Source: Verrucomicrobiia bacterium
Lineage (GTDB): Bacteria; Verrucomicrobiota; Verrucomicrobiia; Limisphaerales; CAIMTB01
DNA length: 64,000 nt
Reading direction: 5' to 3'
Assembly (NCBI GenBank): GCA_019634625.1
Contig: JAHCBA010000015.1
Coordinates: 78,129 to 142,128, forward strand
Each line of letters begins with the position of its first letter. Position 1 is the stretch's first letter. This document shows positions 55,496 to 64,000 of this stretch, piece after piece. Made by a program: the position numbers and the translations under genes. A model generated the notes under the pieces. It did not search any database, was not told the DNA's origin, and saw only the letters and a program-made list of their open reading frames with translations.

Positions 55496-57007
55496 TCAAC
55501 GCCCCGCCGAACCCGATCCCTGGTTGAGCCGGTTCCGCAGTTCGGCGTTCTCGCGCGCGAGGTCGGCCATTTCGGCCTTCAGCCGCGCCAGGTCCGCATC
55601 GTACTGCGCCTTGAATTCCTGGATCGCCTTGATGGCGATCACCCCAAAGTCGCTGTACCCCACCGTGAGCGTCGTGGCATCGGTGTCCGGATCCTGAAAA
55701 TTCCCAACCATCTCAGGAAACAGCGGCTGCACCTCCTGGGCAATAACACCCAGCTTGTGCGTCGCCGAGGCGTCCTCGTCCTTCCATCGATACCGGCGCA
55801 CGGGCACCTTCAGGGCTCTGTCGAGCATGGGCTCGACATCCACGATGTCCTTCTTCAGGCGCCGGTCTGAACCGAAGTCCCAGTTGCTGTCCCCGTCGTA
55901 GGTGGCGGTTCGCTCCCCGCTCCCGTGGGTGTGGGTGCCGTTGAGTCGGAAATGCCCTCCGCCGTTCGACCGGAAGATGGTCAGCGTCCTGGACTTGTCC
56001 GTGTTCTCGTAGTGACGCGTGAAATTGGCGGCCACCTGGAACGTGAGGCCGCTGCCCGTGGTGGACCGGAGCACTTCCCCGGGGATCCGCGCCAGATCGA
56101 GGGTTCCCGAGGTGATCCGCGAGGCGGGCAGGTTCGGGATCAGAAAGGTGTTGAATGTCCCCGACACAATCTTCGAGGCGTCCAAATTCGGGATCCGTGC
56201 GCTGTCCAGTACCCCGGCCGTGATCTTGCTGGCGAACAGGTTCGGAATGCGGTCCGACAGAAACACCCCCGTGGTGATGCGCGAGGCGTCGAGATTCGGA
56301 ATCCGGGCGGCATTCAACACCCCCGACGTGACGTTCCCGGCATCCAGCGCCGTCAGGGCCGCGCCGTTCCCGACAAAGGCGCTGGCATTCACCGCCCCGG
56401 ACACAACGATGTTGCCGCTGCCAGGCACCACCAGCGGCGCTCCCGCATTGTCCACCAGGGCATTGGCGTGCCGGGCGAGAAATGCATACGGCGCCGGCAG
56501 CAGCCGCAGCCGCGGCAGTATCTCCGTCGTGGTCCCGTCGATGGTGACGGTGATCCCAATAAACCGGTCCGAAGCGGTGGCCGAGGTGAACACCTGCGAC
56601 AGCGGCGGCCGCACCTCGCTCCCGAAGTCGCTCCCCTCCCCCAGCAACACACTGAACTGCCCCTTGTCCACGGTGACGATCTGCTGCTCGGACCAGAGCG
56701 GCGCACCGCCGGTCGACGCATCGTAGATCCGGAACACCACCGGGTAGTTGGCGGGGCTGGTGCCCGCCAGCGGCACGCCGTTGGCATCCACCAGGAACCC
56801 CTGGTAGGTCATGAAATCCGGCGGCACCGCGCTGGCCGCCCCGCGCACCGGCAGCGCGCCCGCGGCCAATACCACCGTCGCGGCCATGACGGCCATCAAT
56901 CCCCCTCCGCGCCAAACCCGGGCGGAGTCGAGGGTGTTGGGAATTCGCAGGCCGAACAGGGAGGCGAGGTTCATAGACCGGAAGACGCAGACGGGTTGGG
57001 TGTGCAT
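55496..57007 (-). CDS. Tail-fibre-like protein with S74 self-cleaving chaperone
   Basis: A 503-aa exported protein. The ATG at 57007 gives a long n-region before the signal (AVMAATVVLAAGALPVRGAASA); an ATG at 56974 is an alternative. Residues ~65-180 form a beta domain shared with the kelch protein upstream (TYQGFLVDANG, GQFSVLLGEGSDFG). Residues ~195-330 are ~20-residue repeats (LDASRITTGVFLSDRIPN-like), probably a trimeric beta-helix. The C-terminus is a peptidase S74/intramolecular chaperone domain: FGSDRRLKKDIVDVEPML, RYRWKDEDA, KLGVIAQEVQ, GYSDFGVIAIKAIQEF, then a coiled coil. In phage tail spikes this domain trimerises and then cuts itself off at the Ser. It lies 28 bp upstream of the giant and 19 bp after the preceding gene. 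Confidence 0.87.
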   Translation of the reverse strand: MHTQPVCVFRSMNLASLFGLRIPNTLDSARVWRGGGLMAVMAATVVLAAGALPVRGAASAVPPDFMTYQGFLVDANGVPLAGTSPANYPVVFRIYDASTGGAPLWSEQQIVTVDKGQFSVLLGEGSDFGSEVRPPLSQVFTSATASDRFIGITVTIDGTTTEILPRLRLLPAPYAFLARHANALVDNAGAPLVVPGSGNIVVSGAVNASAFVGNGAALTALDAGNVTSGVLNAARIPNLDASRITTGVFLSDRIPNLFASKITAGVLDSARIPNLDASKIVSGTFNTFLIPNLPASRITSGTLDLARIPGEVLRSTTGSGLTFQVAANFTRHYENTDKSRTLTIFRSNGGGHFRLNGTHTHGSGERTATYDGDSNWDFGSDRRLKKDIVDVEPMLDRALKVPVRRYRWKDEDASATHKLGVIAQEVQPLFPEMVGNFQDPDTDATTLTVGYSDFGVIAIKAIQEFKAQYDADLARLKAEMADLARENAELRNRLNQGSGSAGR

Positions 57008-57026
57008 GGATCGATGGGAGATGGGT

Positions 57027-58838
57027 TCAATCGGTGGTCAGGGGCACCGGGTCGGAAATCCGGTTCAGACTGAAAAGGCCGCGAACCTCGAACTGTCGCG
57101 ACTCCGGCGCGCTTCGGCCCGGCTTCGTCACACCCAACAGGGTGATCGTCTCGACGTACTCGCCCTCGATCGTCGAGTGCCCGCGGGTGCGGCTGGTAAA
57201 GTCGTCGGCCGATTCGGACAACGCCAGTTCGATCCGCCGGTTCACCGTGTACGATTCCTCCCCCCGCGCGACTGTGGCATCAAAGGTCGCATTGAGGTTG
57301 TCGTGGTCCGGATGGTACCCATGCACAAACGGATTCGAGGCCGGATCGGCGTAATCGAGGGGGATCGTCACTGTCAGGTTGGTGCCCGCCGCCAGGGCCC
57401 CGCCAAAAACCCAGGGCAGGTTCGAAGCGGACCAGGGCAGATGCACCGCACTGATCCGGCGGGCACTCGACAGGTGCCGGGGATCCAGCAGCGACTCCCG
57501 CGTGGTGATCCCCACCGTTCCGTCCGTCTTCATGCCCAGGTAAACCCGCTGCAGCAGTCGGGCGCTGCCATCCGCCGGATCCAGGTGGACAATCAGCCGC
57601 AACGGATACGGCCTGGGTACCGATCCCAAATCCTCCTTCACCGCCGCCACCACGTACTTGCCGTCCTCATCCAACCGCAGATCCCCTCCGTCGTCCTTCT
57701 CGTAGGTCCGCAGGTAATGCCGCACCTGGGTCACCGCCGCCGCCCCCACCCACAACCCGCCCCGCGAAGCGGTCACGGCCGAGACCGGAACATCGACCTG
57801 GCTCAATCCCAGCGAATCCGTGAACCGCAGCACGCCCGCATAGAGGTCGCCAGGCGCCCCTGCCATTTCCGCACGGTCCAATCCCAGAATCAGTTCCTCC
57901 TCCGAACCCAGTTGTCCCGCCGGTTGCAGCACCCAGGTCTGGGGCCCGGTCAGGTTGGTGTAGCCAAAGGTCAGATCGATCGTGCTCAACGGCCCGCGCA
58001 GCAGCAGCGGCGGAAACGCCACCACCGGCGCCTCACCCGACGGAGGCGCCTCCGAGGACACAGACGACAGGGTGACCGTCAGCACGTTCCGGGTCAGATT
58101 CCGCAATCGAACCCGCTGCTGTCCGGTCGCCTCGCCGAAGTGAACGCCAGCCGGACTCTGCAACTCGATCTGGATCGGCCCGAAATAGCGGTTGTAGTGC
58201 TCCCCCGCCCGGATCCAGAAGGCCTCCCCACGACGCACCGGCGTCCCCGTCAGACTCAGCACCTGGGAGGGATTCGAGGGACCCAGCGGGCCGCCCGGAT
58301 ACCGGAAAATCTCCGCGCTGTTCCACAGGACCGGGGCAGGCGCCAGAAAGGTCTCGAACGTCGGCGGACCGGCCGGCGGCGTGGGAAACCCAATGAAGTT
58401 CAGACCCGTCGTGGTCCATGAATCCAAGGGAGGCACCGGACGACCCAACACCGACCAGGTGTAGGCGGGCGACCCGGCCTCGACGCGGACAAGATACGCC
58501 CCGTTGCCGGTCAGGCGGGTCAGCGAAGACGAGGCGCCCAGGCCCCGCACCCAACTGCTCCAGGGCGTGCCGCTCTCCGAAGGCACCGATGGGCTGGCTG
58601 TGAATTGTGCCGTCGGTGCCAGCGGGTTCCATCGCCAAACCTCCTCGATGGGATGCCCCGGTATCCCCGCCATGAAGTCATCGATCGGAACATGGGAGGC
58701 ATCCACATGCAGGTACACCGCGTTCCAGCCGGGCTGAAGCGTGACGCTCTGCGTCAGCCATTGCCCGGATGCCACGGGCGCGAGGAGACAAACCCCTCCC
58801 GCCACCGCGCCCGTCAGCCATCGAATCGAAACCTTCAT
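57027..58838 (-). CDS. Exported protein of unknown fold in the giant-protein operon
   Basis: A 603-aa exported protein. The ATG at 58838 has TGAGG 6 nt upstream and starts a good signal (MKVSIRWLTGAVAGGVCLLAPVASGQ); a GTG at 58850 is less likely. The N-terminal ~170 residues (QSVTLQPGWNAVYLHVDAS, EEVWRWNP, TTGLNFIGFPTPP, GEAFWIRAGEHYNRY) recall a domain common in Verrucomicrobiota exported proteins that begin with 'LxxGWNLIyL'. The rest is beta-rich without recognised domains (QTWVLQPAGQLG, AVHLPWSASNLP, ESYTVNRRIELALSES). It does not carry the FFR/FYR ending. Tight gaps on both sides (26 and 19 bp) put it in the operon. It may be a secreted partner or chaperone of the giant; there is no direct evidence. 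Confidence 0.8.
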   Translation of the reverse strand: MKVSIRWLTGAVAGGVCLLAPVASGQWLTQSVTLQPGWNAVYLHVDASHVPIDDFMAGIPGHPIEEVWRWNPLAPTAQFTASPSVPSESGTPWSSWVRGLGASSSLTRLTGNGAYLVRVEAGSPAYTWSVLGRPVPPLDSWTTTGLNFIGFPTPPAGPPTFETFLAPAPVLWNSAEIFRYPGGPLGPSNPSQVLSLTGTPVRRGEAFWIRAGEHYNRYFGPIQIELQSPAGVHFGEATGQQRVRLRNLTRNVLTVTLSSVSSEAPPSGEAPVVAFPPLLLRGPLSTIDLTFGYTNLTGPQTWVLQPAGQLGSEEELILGLDRAEMAGAPGDLYAGVLRFTDSLGLSQVDVPVSAVTASRGGLWVGAAAVTQVRHYLRTYEKDDGGDLRLDEDGKYVVAAVKEDLGSVPRPYPLRLIVHLDPADGSARLLQRVYLGMKTDGTVGITTRESLLDPRHLSSARRISAVHLPWSASNLPWVFGGALAAGTNLTVTIPLDYADPASNPFVHGYHPDHDNLNATFDATVARGEESYTVNRRIELALSESADDFTSRTRGHSTIEGEYVETITLLGVTKPGRSAPESRQFEVRGLFSLNRISDPVPLTTD

Positions 58839-58864
58839 CTCGGGCCTCACGCTTCAATCCTCCT

Positions 58865-61594
58865 TCACGGCTTGCGATACAAATACCAGGTCGGGCGGGG
58901 ATCCAGGCGCTGCATCGCGCCCAGCCTCTGGCCTTCGGCCCGCCCGCCGAATACCAGCAACTCAACCCCGTTCCACCCCGCCACCATCTCCGCCCGGGCC
59001 ACCGGCCCGCCCTCGCCCGTCAGCGGCCGCCACTGGCCCGTGATCGGGTCCCAGGCCGCACCCGTGGCCAGCGCACCGCCCCCCGCCTCGCCACCCCACA
59101 CCACCATCTCCTCCCCGGTCCACACCGCGGCGTGTCCCGTCCGCGCCGTCGGCGCCCCCTCGGTCGGCACGGCACTCCAAACGTCCAGCAGCGGGTCGTA
59201 CATCGCACCGTCCCCCAGCGGATTGCCCCCGGCATCGCGCCCGCCCCAGATCACCATCCGGGTCCCCGTCCAGACCGCCGTATGCCCGCGCCGGGCCCCG
59301 GGCGCACCCACCGTGCTGATGGCCCGCCACTCGAACGGCCCGCCGAAATCGTCGAAAACCAGTTGAGCGCCATTCCCCAGCACCCCTGACATCCCCTGCC
59401 CTCCCCAGATCAACGCCCGCTGGCCCGTCCAAACCACCGTCGCCCCCGACCGTCCCACCGGTGCCCCAGGCAGCCCCAGAGGTGACCATGCATTCAGAAC
59501 CGGATCATAGACGGCGCCCGATGCCAGTGGCCCCGTGCTGTTGCGCCCACCCCAAATCAACATCCCAGCCCCGGTCCACACCGCCACATGACCGTCCCGC
59601 CCCTCCAGGGCTCCCGCACTCGCCAGCGGTGACCAGGTCTGCGTCGCCGGTCGAAAGCGACCGCCACTACTGAGATAGCCGGCCGCCGAGAACCCGCCCC
59701 AGACAATGAAATCCTGCCCGCTCCATACCCCCGAATGCCCGGTTCGCCCCGTCGGCGCCTGAATCGCAGGCAATCCCACCCACCCATCCGATGCCGGCCG
59801 ATACGCCGCACCCGAACCGGAAAAGACATCGGCCCCTACCTCGCCGCCCCACACAAGAAACTCCGTCCCGGTCCAAACGCCCGCCGCCCCCGTCCGCGGC
59901 GCCGGCGCTCCCTCCGTGGCACCGGAGCGCCATTCGCCAGGACTCAGCGTGGAAAACATCCGGTATCCGTCCGCGACCATCGATGGATCTCCCTGAACTG
60001 CCGACGCCAGCACCATCCCCTTCGGCAATGAACCCGAAGGACCGGAACCGCCTCCCCCTCCGCCCGCCTCCAAGGTCTCGATGCGCTCCAGAAGAACCGC
60101 CAGGTCCAGACTGAACCGCACGCGCAGCGCATTGCTCGCCGCCGCCAGATCCGTGTCCGTGTACGCCACGTTGCCGGGCAACTGGCCCGGCTCCAATACG
60201 CCCGCAATCCGGCCCGCGGTCACCGCTCCATCCGCCAGCTTCGCACCGGTCACCGCCCCATCCACGAGCTTCGCCGTCCCCACACTCCCTTCCGCCAACC
60301 CCGTACCCGTCACCGCCTGTGGCGCCAGTTGCGCACTTCCCACCGAACCCGCCGCCAACTTCCCTGCTCCCACAGATCCGTCCGCCAGCTTCGAACCGGT
60401 CACCGCCCCATCCATGAGCTTCGCCGTCCCAACGCTCCCATCCGCCAACCCCGCACCCGTCACCGCCTGCGGCGCCAGTTGCGCACTCCCCACCGAACCC
60501 GCGGCCAACTTCCCTGCTCCCACAGATCCATCCGCCAGCTTCGCACCCGTCACCGCCCCATCCGCGAGCTTCGCCGTCCCCACGCTCCCGTCCGCCAACC
60601 CCGCACCCGTCACCGCCTGCGGCGCCAGTTGCGCACTCCCCACCGAACCCGCCGCCAACTTCCCTGCCCCCACAGATCCGTCCGCCAGCTTCACACCCGT
60701 CACCGCCCCATCCGCGAGCTTCGCCGTCCCCACGCTCCCGTCCGCCAACCCCGCACCCGTCACCGCCTGCGGCGCCAGTTGCGCACTCCCCACCGAACTC
60801 GCCGCCAACTTCCCCGCCACCACAGATCCGTCCGCCAGCTTCGCACCGGTCACCGCGCCATCCATGAGCTTCGGCGTCCCCACACTCCCATCCGCCAACT
60901 TCGCACCCGTCACCGCCCCATCCACAAGCTTCGCCGTCCCCACACTCCCATCCGCCAACCCCGCACCCGTCACCGCCTGCGGCGCCAGTTGCCCACTCCC
61001 CACCGAACCCGCGGCCAACTTCCCTGCTCCCACAGATCCATCCGCCAGCTTCGCACCCGTCACCGCGCCATCCACAAGCTTCGCCGTCCCCACGCTCCCA
61101 TCCGCCAACCCCGCACCCGTCACCGCCTGCGGCGCCAGTTGCGCCGCCCCGATGGCACCGTCCTGGACGGTGGAGGCGATCAGGGCGTACCCCACCGCGG
61201 CCACCCGTTGATCCGGAGACAACCGTTCAAAACCCGATGATCCGTCATGGAACCAGACCCGGAGATACACGTCGCCGCCCGCGAAGGCCCCGACCGGCAG
61301 AGCGGCCATGTTGGGAAGCGAGACATCGCCCAGCAGGATCGAGTACAGCCCCTGCGCCACCGGAACCGACACGGCGGCATCCGGTTCCCCGTCGCCCGTG
61401 GTGTCCGGAGCGTTGCGCCAAAACACCGCCGTGCCCGTGGCGTTCACCAGACTGAACTTGAAGTGGCCCGTCCCGTTGAACCCCACGCCATCCACCAGAA
61501 CCCGCCCCTGGTAGTGGATCAGCGCCGGGACTTGGGCGACGCCGATGCCAACGCCCCCAAAGAGGAGAACCAGGAAGAGTCGAAGGACACTCAA
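58865..61594 (-). CDS. Exported decapeptide-repeat and seven-kelch protein
   Basis: A 909-aa exported protein if initiated at the TTG 61594, which gives an ideal signal peptide (MSVLRLFLVLLFGGVGIGVAQ). No ATG is correctly placed; the ATG at 61918 would add 108 unlikely residues. Residues ~25-130 match the N-terminal beta domain of the S74 protein (LIHYQGRVLVDG, GLYSILLGD). Residues ~150-455 are 10-residue units (LADGSVGTAK, LVDGAVTGAK, LAAGSVGSGQ, LAPQAVTGAG) grouped in 50-residue blocks. A short coiled coil and Gly-rich linker follow. Residues ~540-900 are seven kelch units (GRTGHSGVWSGQDFIVWGG type), enough for one propeller. As first gene of the operon it may form a fibre with a kelch head, while the S74 protein forms a similar fibre. 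Binding target unknown. Confidence 0.82.
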   Translation of the reverse strand: MSVLRLFLVLLFGGVGIGVAQVPALIHYQGRVLVDGVGFNGTGHFKFSLVNATGTAVFWRNAPDTTGDGEPDAAVSVPVAQGLYSILLGDVSLPNMAALPVGAFAGGDVYLRVWFHDGSSGFERLSPDQRVAAVGYALIASTVQDGAIGAAQLAPQAVTGAGLADGSVGTAKLVDGAVTGAKLADGSVGAGKLAAGSVGSGQLAPQAVTGAGLADGSVGTAKLVDGAVTGAKLADGSVGTPKLMDGAVTGAKLADGSVVAGKLAASSVGSAQLAPQAVTGAGLADGSVGTAKLADGAVTGVKLADGSVGAGKLAAGSVGSAQLAPQAVTGAGLADGSVGTAKLADGAVTGAKLADGSVGAGKLAAGSVGSAQLAPQAVTGAGLADGSVGTAKLMDGAVTGSKLADGSVGAGKLAAGSVGSAQLAPQAVTGTGLAEGSVGTAKLVDGAVTGAKLADGAVTAGRIAGVLEPGQLPGNVAYTDTDLAAASNALRVRFSLDLAVLLERIETLEAGGGGGGSGPSGSLPKGMVLASAVQGDPSMVADGYRMFSTLSPGEWRSGATEGAPAPRTGAAGVWTGTEFLVWGGEVGADVFSGSGAAYRPASDGWVGLPAIQAPTGRTGHSGVWSGQDFIVWGGFSAAGYLSSGGRFRPATQTWSPLASAGALEGRDGHVAVWTGAGMLIWGGRNSTGPLASGAVYDPVLNAWSPLGLPGAPVGRSGATVVWTGQRALIWGGQGMSGVLGNGAQLVFDDFGGPFEWRAISTVGAPGARRGHTAVWTGTRMVIWGGRDAGGNPLGDGAMYDPLLDVWSAVPTEGAPTARTGHAAVWTGEEMVVWGGEAGGGALATGAAWDPITGQWRPLTGEGGPVARAEMVAGWNGVELLVFGGRAEGQRLGAMQRLDPRPTWYLYRKP
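60230..61150 (-). repeat. 150-bp tandem repeats (50-residue blocks)
   Basis: The block CACCGCCTGCGGCGCCAGTT (first copy with a T for C) starts near 60311, 60461, 60611, 60761, 60971 and 61121: a 150-bp period with one 210-bp interval. Each block is five 10-residue units. Copies are ~95% identical in DNA, so unit number should vary between strains. Confidence 0.85.
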
Positions 61595-62052
61595 CGTCCG
61601 ATTCGAAGCAGGGACCCAAGGGCGCCGTTCCACTGTCCCGAAGTGCCCTCCGCCCGACAGGTCACAACCCTTCCTCCAAGGGACCCGCTGCGTGAAGGAA
61701 TCTCTCCAGACCCGGACCGAATCGGACCACCCGTGTTTCGCGGAATTGAAGGGCACCATGGGCCACACGGGATCAGCGGCTCTTCCGTCCGCTTCAGGGT
61801 TCCCCGGCAACTCACCACAAAAATCGAGCGCAAGACCTCCCTGCCCGTGCTGCGTGCGCAAATCACCAAAAACAACCCGCACCGTCAAGCGGCGAGTTGA
61901 CCGAAATGAAAAATTCACGGTCCGGTAACGACGTCACGCCAACGCCTCCTTCCCGCCTCGTCCTGCTTCTCACCGAAAGACTCGCAGAGAGTCTCGACGT
62001 CGCTCTCTTCCCCGCCGGCTTCCCTCCCGCATCCCAGCGGGGAGGGCCTTTC
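61595..62052. other. Upstream region of the long operon
   Basis: 458 bp between the sppA stop and the TTG start. Besides the candidate promoter at 61860-61888 I see nothing. An open minus-strand frame runs through most of it but codes no recognisable sequence. Confidence 0.55.
61860..61888 (-). promoter_or_regulatory. Weak candidate promoter for the 18 kb operon
   Basis: On the minus strand TTGACG (61888-61883), 17-bp spacer, TGATTT (61865-61860). The -35 matches 5 of 6, the -10 only 2 of 6, so if used it may need an activator or an alternative sigma factor. It leaves a leader of about 260 nt to the TTG start. Confidence 0.25.
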
Positions 62053-63387
62053 TCAGCGGACCAGTTCCGGCGCCAGGAAGTAGAGACCCGCCCGCAGATT
62101 GGGCATGGCGATCCCCAGGTCCACCGTCACCCGGGCCTCCTCCCCCTGCCCGAACAGACGGAACAACGACCCAAATCCCATCGGCCTCAGATACTGCACC
62201 AGCCGCGCATCCTGGATCCCCGCCAGCCTCCGGGCCCTTTCCACCGCCGTGTCGAAGTTCCCCAGTTCATCCACCATCCCCAGCGTCCACGCCTCCTTCC
62301 CCGACAACAGCCGTCCGTCCGCGTAATCCTCCCAACTCCGCGCCAACGCACGTCCACGGTCCCGCTCCTCGCCGGAATTGTCCTCGTTCCGCGCCCGCGC
62401 CAGCCCGCGTCCCTCCTCGACCACCGACTTGAACCGCTCGAACGTCTCGTTGACCAGATCCTGGACGATCCGCCGCTCCTCCGAGGTGATCTCCTCCTCG
62501 CGCTTGCTCGGACTCAGCATGTCCTTCAAATCCCCGCTCTTGAACACCTGCGGGCTCACCCCGACCTTGTCCATCAATCCGCGCCAGTTGTAGCCCTGCA
62601 TGATCACCCCGATGCTCCCGGTGATCGTCAACTCGTGCGCCACAATCCACTGGCAGGGAGCCGCGACGTAATACCCACCCGACGCCGCCAACCTCCCCAT
62701 CGACGCCACCATCGGCTTGTCGTGCCTTTCCTGGAAGGCCTGCAAACGCTGGTAGATCTCGTCCGAGGCCAGCACCTCGCCCCCCGGCGAATCCACCCGC
62801 ACCACCACCGCCTTCACATGCGGATCCTGCGCCGCCCGTTCGAGTTGCCGCTCCACGTGGGTCACCAGCGTGTTCCCCATGTAATCCCATGGATCGCCGG
62901 AGATGATGCCCGTCAGGTCCATCACCACGATCTTGTTCCGCGTCCCCGCCGGCCGCAGCACCACCTCCCGCAACTCGTCCGTCCGGCTCGACCCGCCAAA
63001 TCCTCCCATCGCACTGACCCGCATCGTCCGGACCTGGTCGGAAACGTAGCCGACCACCAGCACCCCGCCGATCCCCAGCACCACCAGCACGCCCACCACC
63101 CACCACCATCCCGAGATCCCGGACCGCTTCGGCGCCGGCGGACCGTCAACCCGGCCCGGCGCCGGGCCGCAAGGCACCGTGCCCGATAGAGCCGGGCCCC
63201 TCGGCGGCGGCGGAGGCGAAGGAGGGGCCACCGGCGGCAACGGAGGGGGAACCCCGGCGGCAGACCCCATCCCCCCCGGCCCTCCCGGCCCTCCCCCTGC
63301 CGCTGCCGAATTCAGCGGCCCGGTTCCCCCTTCCGCCCGGGAAGGCGCCGAACCGGTTGGAGAAGTCTGCGGCGACGTGTCGTCCAT
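62053..63387 (-). CDS. sppA: Signal peptide peptidase SppA, S49 family
   Basis: A 444-aa membrane serine protease that degrades cleaved signal peptides. The ATG at 63387 (MDDTSPQT) is preferred over an ATG 30 bp upstream. Residues ~1-85 are an unusual Pro/Gly-rich cytoplasmic leader. One membrane helix follows at ~93-115 (WWWVVGVLVVLGIGGVLVVGYV). The S49 core has VVRVDSPGGEV, the nucleophile Ser in MGRLAASGGYY, GSIGVIMQGYN, and the Lys-containing FKSGDLKDMLSP. A C-terminal part follows (GKEAWTLGMVDELGNFDTA). Size and layout match the short, single-domain SppA type. It is upstream of the giant-protein operon by 458 bp on the same strand. Removal of the long signal peptides of the exported giants is a sensible role here (inference). 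Confidence 0.92.
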   Translation of the reverse strand: MDDTSPQTSPTGSAPSRAEGGTGPLNSAAAGGGPGGPGGMGSAAGVPPPLPPVAPPSPPPPPRGPALSGTVPCGPAPGRVDGPPAPKRSGISGWWWVVGVLVVLGIGGVLVVGYVSDQVRTMRVSAMGGFGGSSRTDELREVVLRPAGTRNKIVVMDLTGIISGDPWDYMGNTLVTHVERQLERAAQDPHVKAVVVRVDSPGGEVLASDEIYQRLQAFQERHDKPMVASMGRLAASGGYYVAAPCQWIVAHELTITGSIGVIMQGYNWRGLMDKVGVSPQVFKSGDLKDMLSPSKREEEITSEERRIVQDLVNETFERFKSVVEEGRGLARARNEDNSGEERDRGRALARSWEDYADGRLLSGKEAWTLGMVDELGNFDTAVERARRLAGIQDARLVQYLRPMGFGSLFRLFGQGEEARVTVDLGIAMPNLRAGLYFLAPELVR

Positions 63388-64000
63388 GGCTGGCGACCCT
63401 AGCACCCCCCTCCTCAACGGTCACGCCCGAGTCGAATCCTCCCTAAACGATTCGTCCCCAGGGTGTGGATGAAGAGGCAACGAACCGGACCGACAACCTC
63501 CGCGAGTCCACAACCCAAGCCACCCCATCGTTGCGGCATGATCCCGGACGCTCCCCGCCGCCCCCCCCTGAATCCAAGTTCCAATCCCCTCCCCCTGTTT
63601 CCTTGTTGCCAGTGGCACGGAAGGATCAGCTTCAACCCGACAGACAACGCATGACCGTCCTCCCAATGGGCTCCATGCCCTTTCAAGGATAAGTGCCAGG
63701 ACGAGCACCCTTGGGACTGCGAACGATCCACGGCCCTGCCCGGTGCCGGAAATCCAGGATCACCTTTGTTTGCAGCCTATCTACCCAACCCAATCCATCG
63801 TTGACAACCACAAACCCTTTCTACCAACCTCTAGGCAGTCCAATCAACGCTCGCCGGACGGTCACGATGAGTCACCCGCGTTCCCGGCACAGCCGCCACG
63901 CGACGACCGTGAGGAACCGTGTATGCCGCGAACATCGTCAGGAGACCCATTACAGTCACAGTCGCTGCTTCCCCGCTCCCAGCCTCCTGACGCCCGGTTT
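63388..64000. other. Terminal intergenic region
   Basis: About 610 bp to the window edge with no supportable gene. It carries copy B of the dispersed repeat and otherwise only short, low-information open frames. The sppA promoter should lie at its left end on the minus strand. Confidence 0.55.
63498..63847. repeat. Dispersed intergenic element, copy B
   Basis: Second copy of the element seen at 6265-6671: the 20-bp block at 63498-63517 is identical, and 63781-63847 is about 90% identical to 6608-6671, both in the same orientation 57 kb apart. The interior is diverged and 60 bp shorter. Confidence 0.65.

Noticed and set aside
60230..61150. Regularly spaced repeats that could suggest a CRISPR array
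   Set aside because: The repeats are 150 bp apart, in frame, and encode a regular decapeptide pattern; there are no unique spacers and no cas genes.
46330..61594. Prophage or tailocin, suggested by the tail-fibre-like S74 protein
   Set aside because: No capsid, terminase, sheath, baseplate, lysis or integrase genes; all products have Sec signals, which phage structural proteins lack.
61595..61918. ATG at 61918 as start of the kelch protein
   Set aside because: It would bury a perfect signal peptide 108 residues inside the protein; the TTG at 61594 places the signal correctly.

Overview
The window is GC-rich bacterial chromosomal DNA with the look of Verrucomicrobiota (Limisphaerales/Pedosphaera-like). 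Four traits suggest this: a prepilin-like protein ending in an H-X9-DG motif, ECF sigma factors paired with membrane Ser/Thr kinases carrying WD40 or TPR tails, very large Sec-exported proteins built from Calx-beta, Ig-like, kelch and tail-fibre modules, and a recurring C-terminal beta-domain ending in FFR/FYR. The assignment is inference from gene content. No rRNA, tRNA or CRISPR array was recognised.

Layout. 0-2.8 kb: serS then glgA on the minus strand. 2.96-6.05 kb: a secreted beta-propeller/Cys-rich repeat protein behind a plausible sigma70 promoter. 6.1-9.5 kb: an accessory stretch with intergenic repeats, an AT-richer HNH nuclease gene, a VOC/PhnB-like gene and a decayed IS4-type transposase. 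9.6-17.2 kb: an ECF sigma factor, a small divergent zinc-ribbon gene, a 1489-aa kinase-WD40 protein, then gene wreckage (internally deleted kinase paralogue, frameshifted LRR gene, inverted broken AAA ATPase). 17.2-21.6 kb: a fused GH2 glycosidase and GtaA-type glutaminase.

21.8-42.8 kb is almost all minus strand. It holds a 3.06 kaa-class Calx-beta giant (16 repeats), a triple-repeat secreted protein, an ankyrin lipoprotein, and a compact regulatory/secretion operon. That operon runs lipoprotein, GNA1162-like lipoprotein, ECF sigma, Ser/Thr kinase-TPR, secreted protein, pseudopilin, with several 4-bp ATGA overlaps.

43.4-61.6 kb, also minus strand, is the most unusual part. It is a probable ~18 kb operon encoding, in order: a decapeptide-repeat/kelch protein, an exported protein of unknown fold, an S74 tail-fibre-like protein, and a 3045-aa Sec-exported giant. 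The C-terminal third of the giant resembles, by layout and short motifs, the pore-forming and TcB-binding part of insecticidal TcA toxins. A TSP3-type protein, a MORN-repeat lipoprotein and an Ig-repeat protein follow. sppA (62-63.4 kb) and a second copy of the intergenic repeat seen at 6.3-6.7 kb close the window.

How they may work together (inference): two sigma/kinase modules sense envelope state and control export of large surface proteins, several of which share a C-terminal domain that could be a sorting or anchoring tag.
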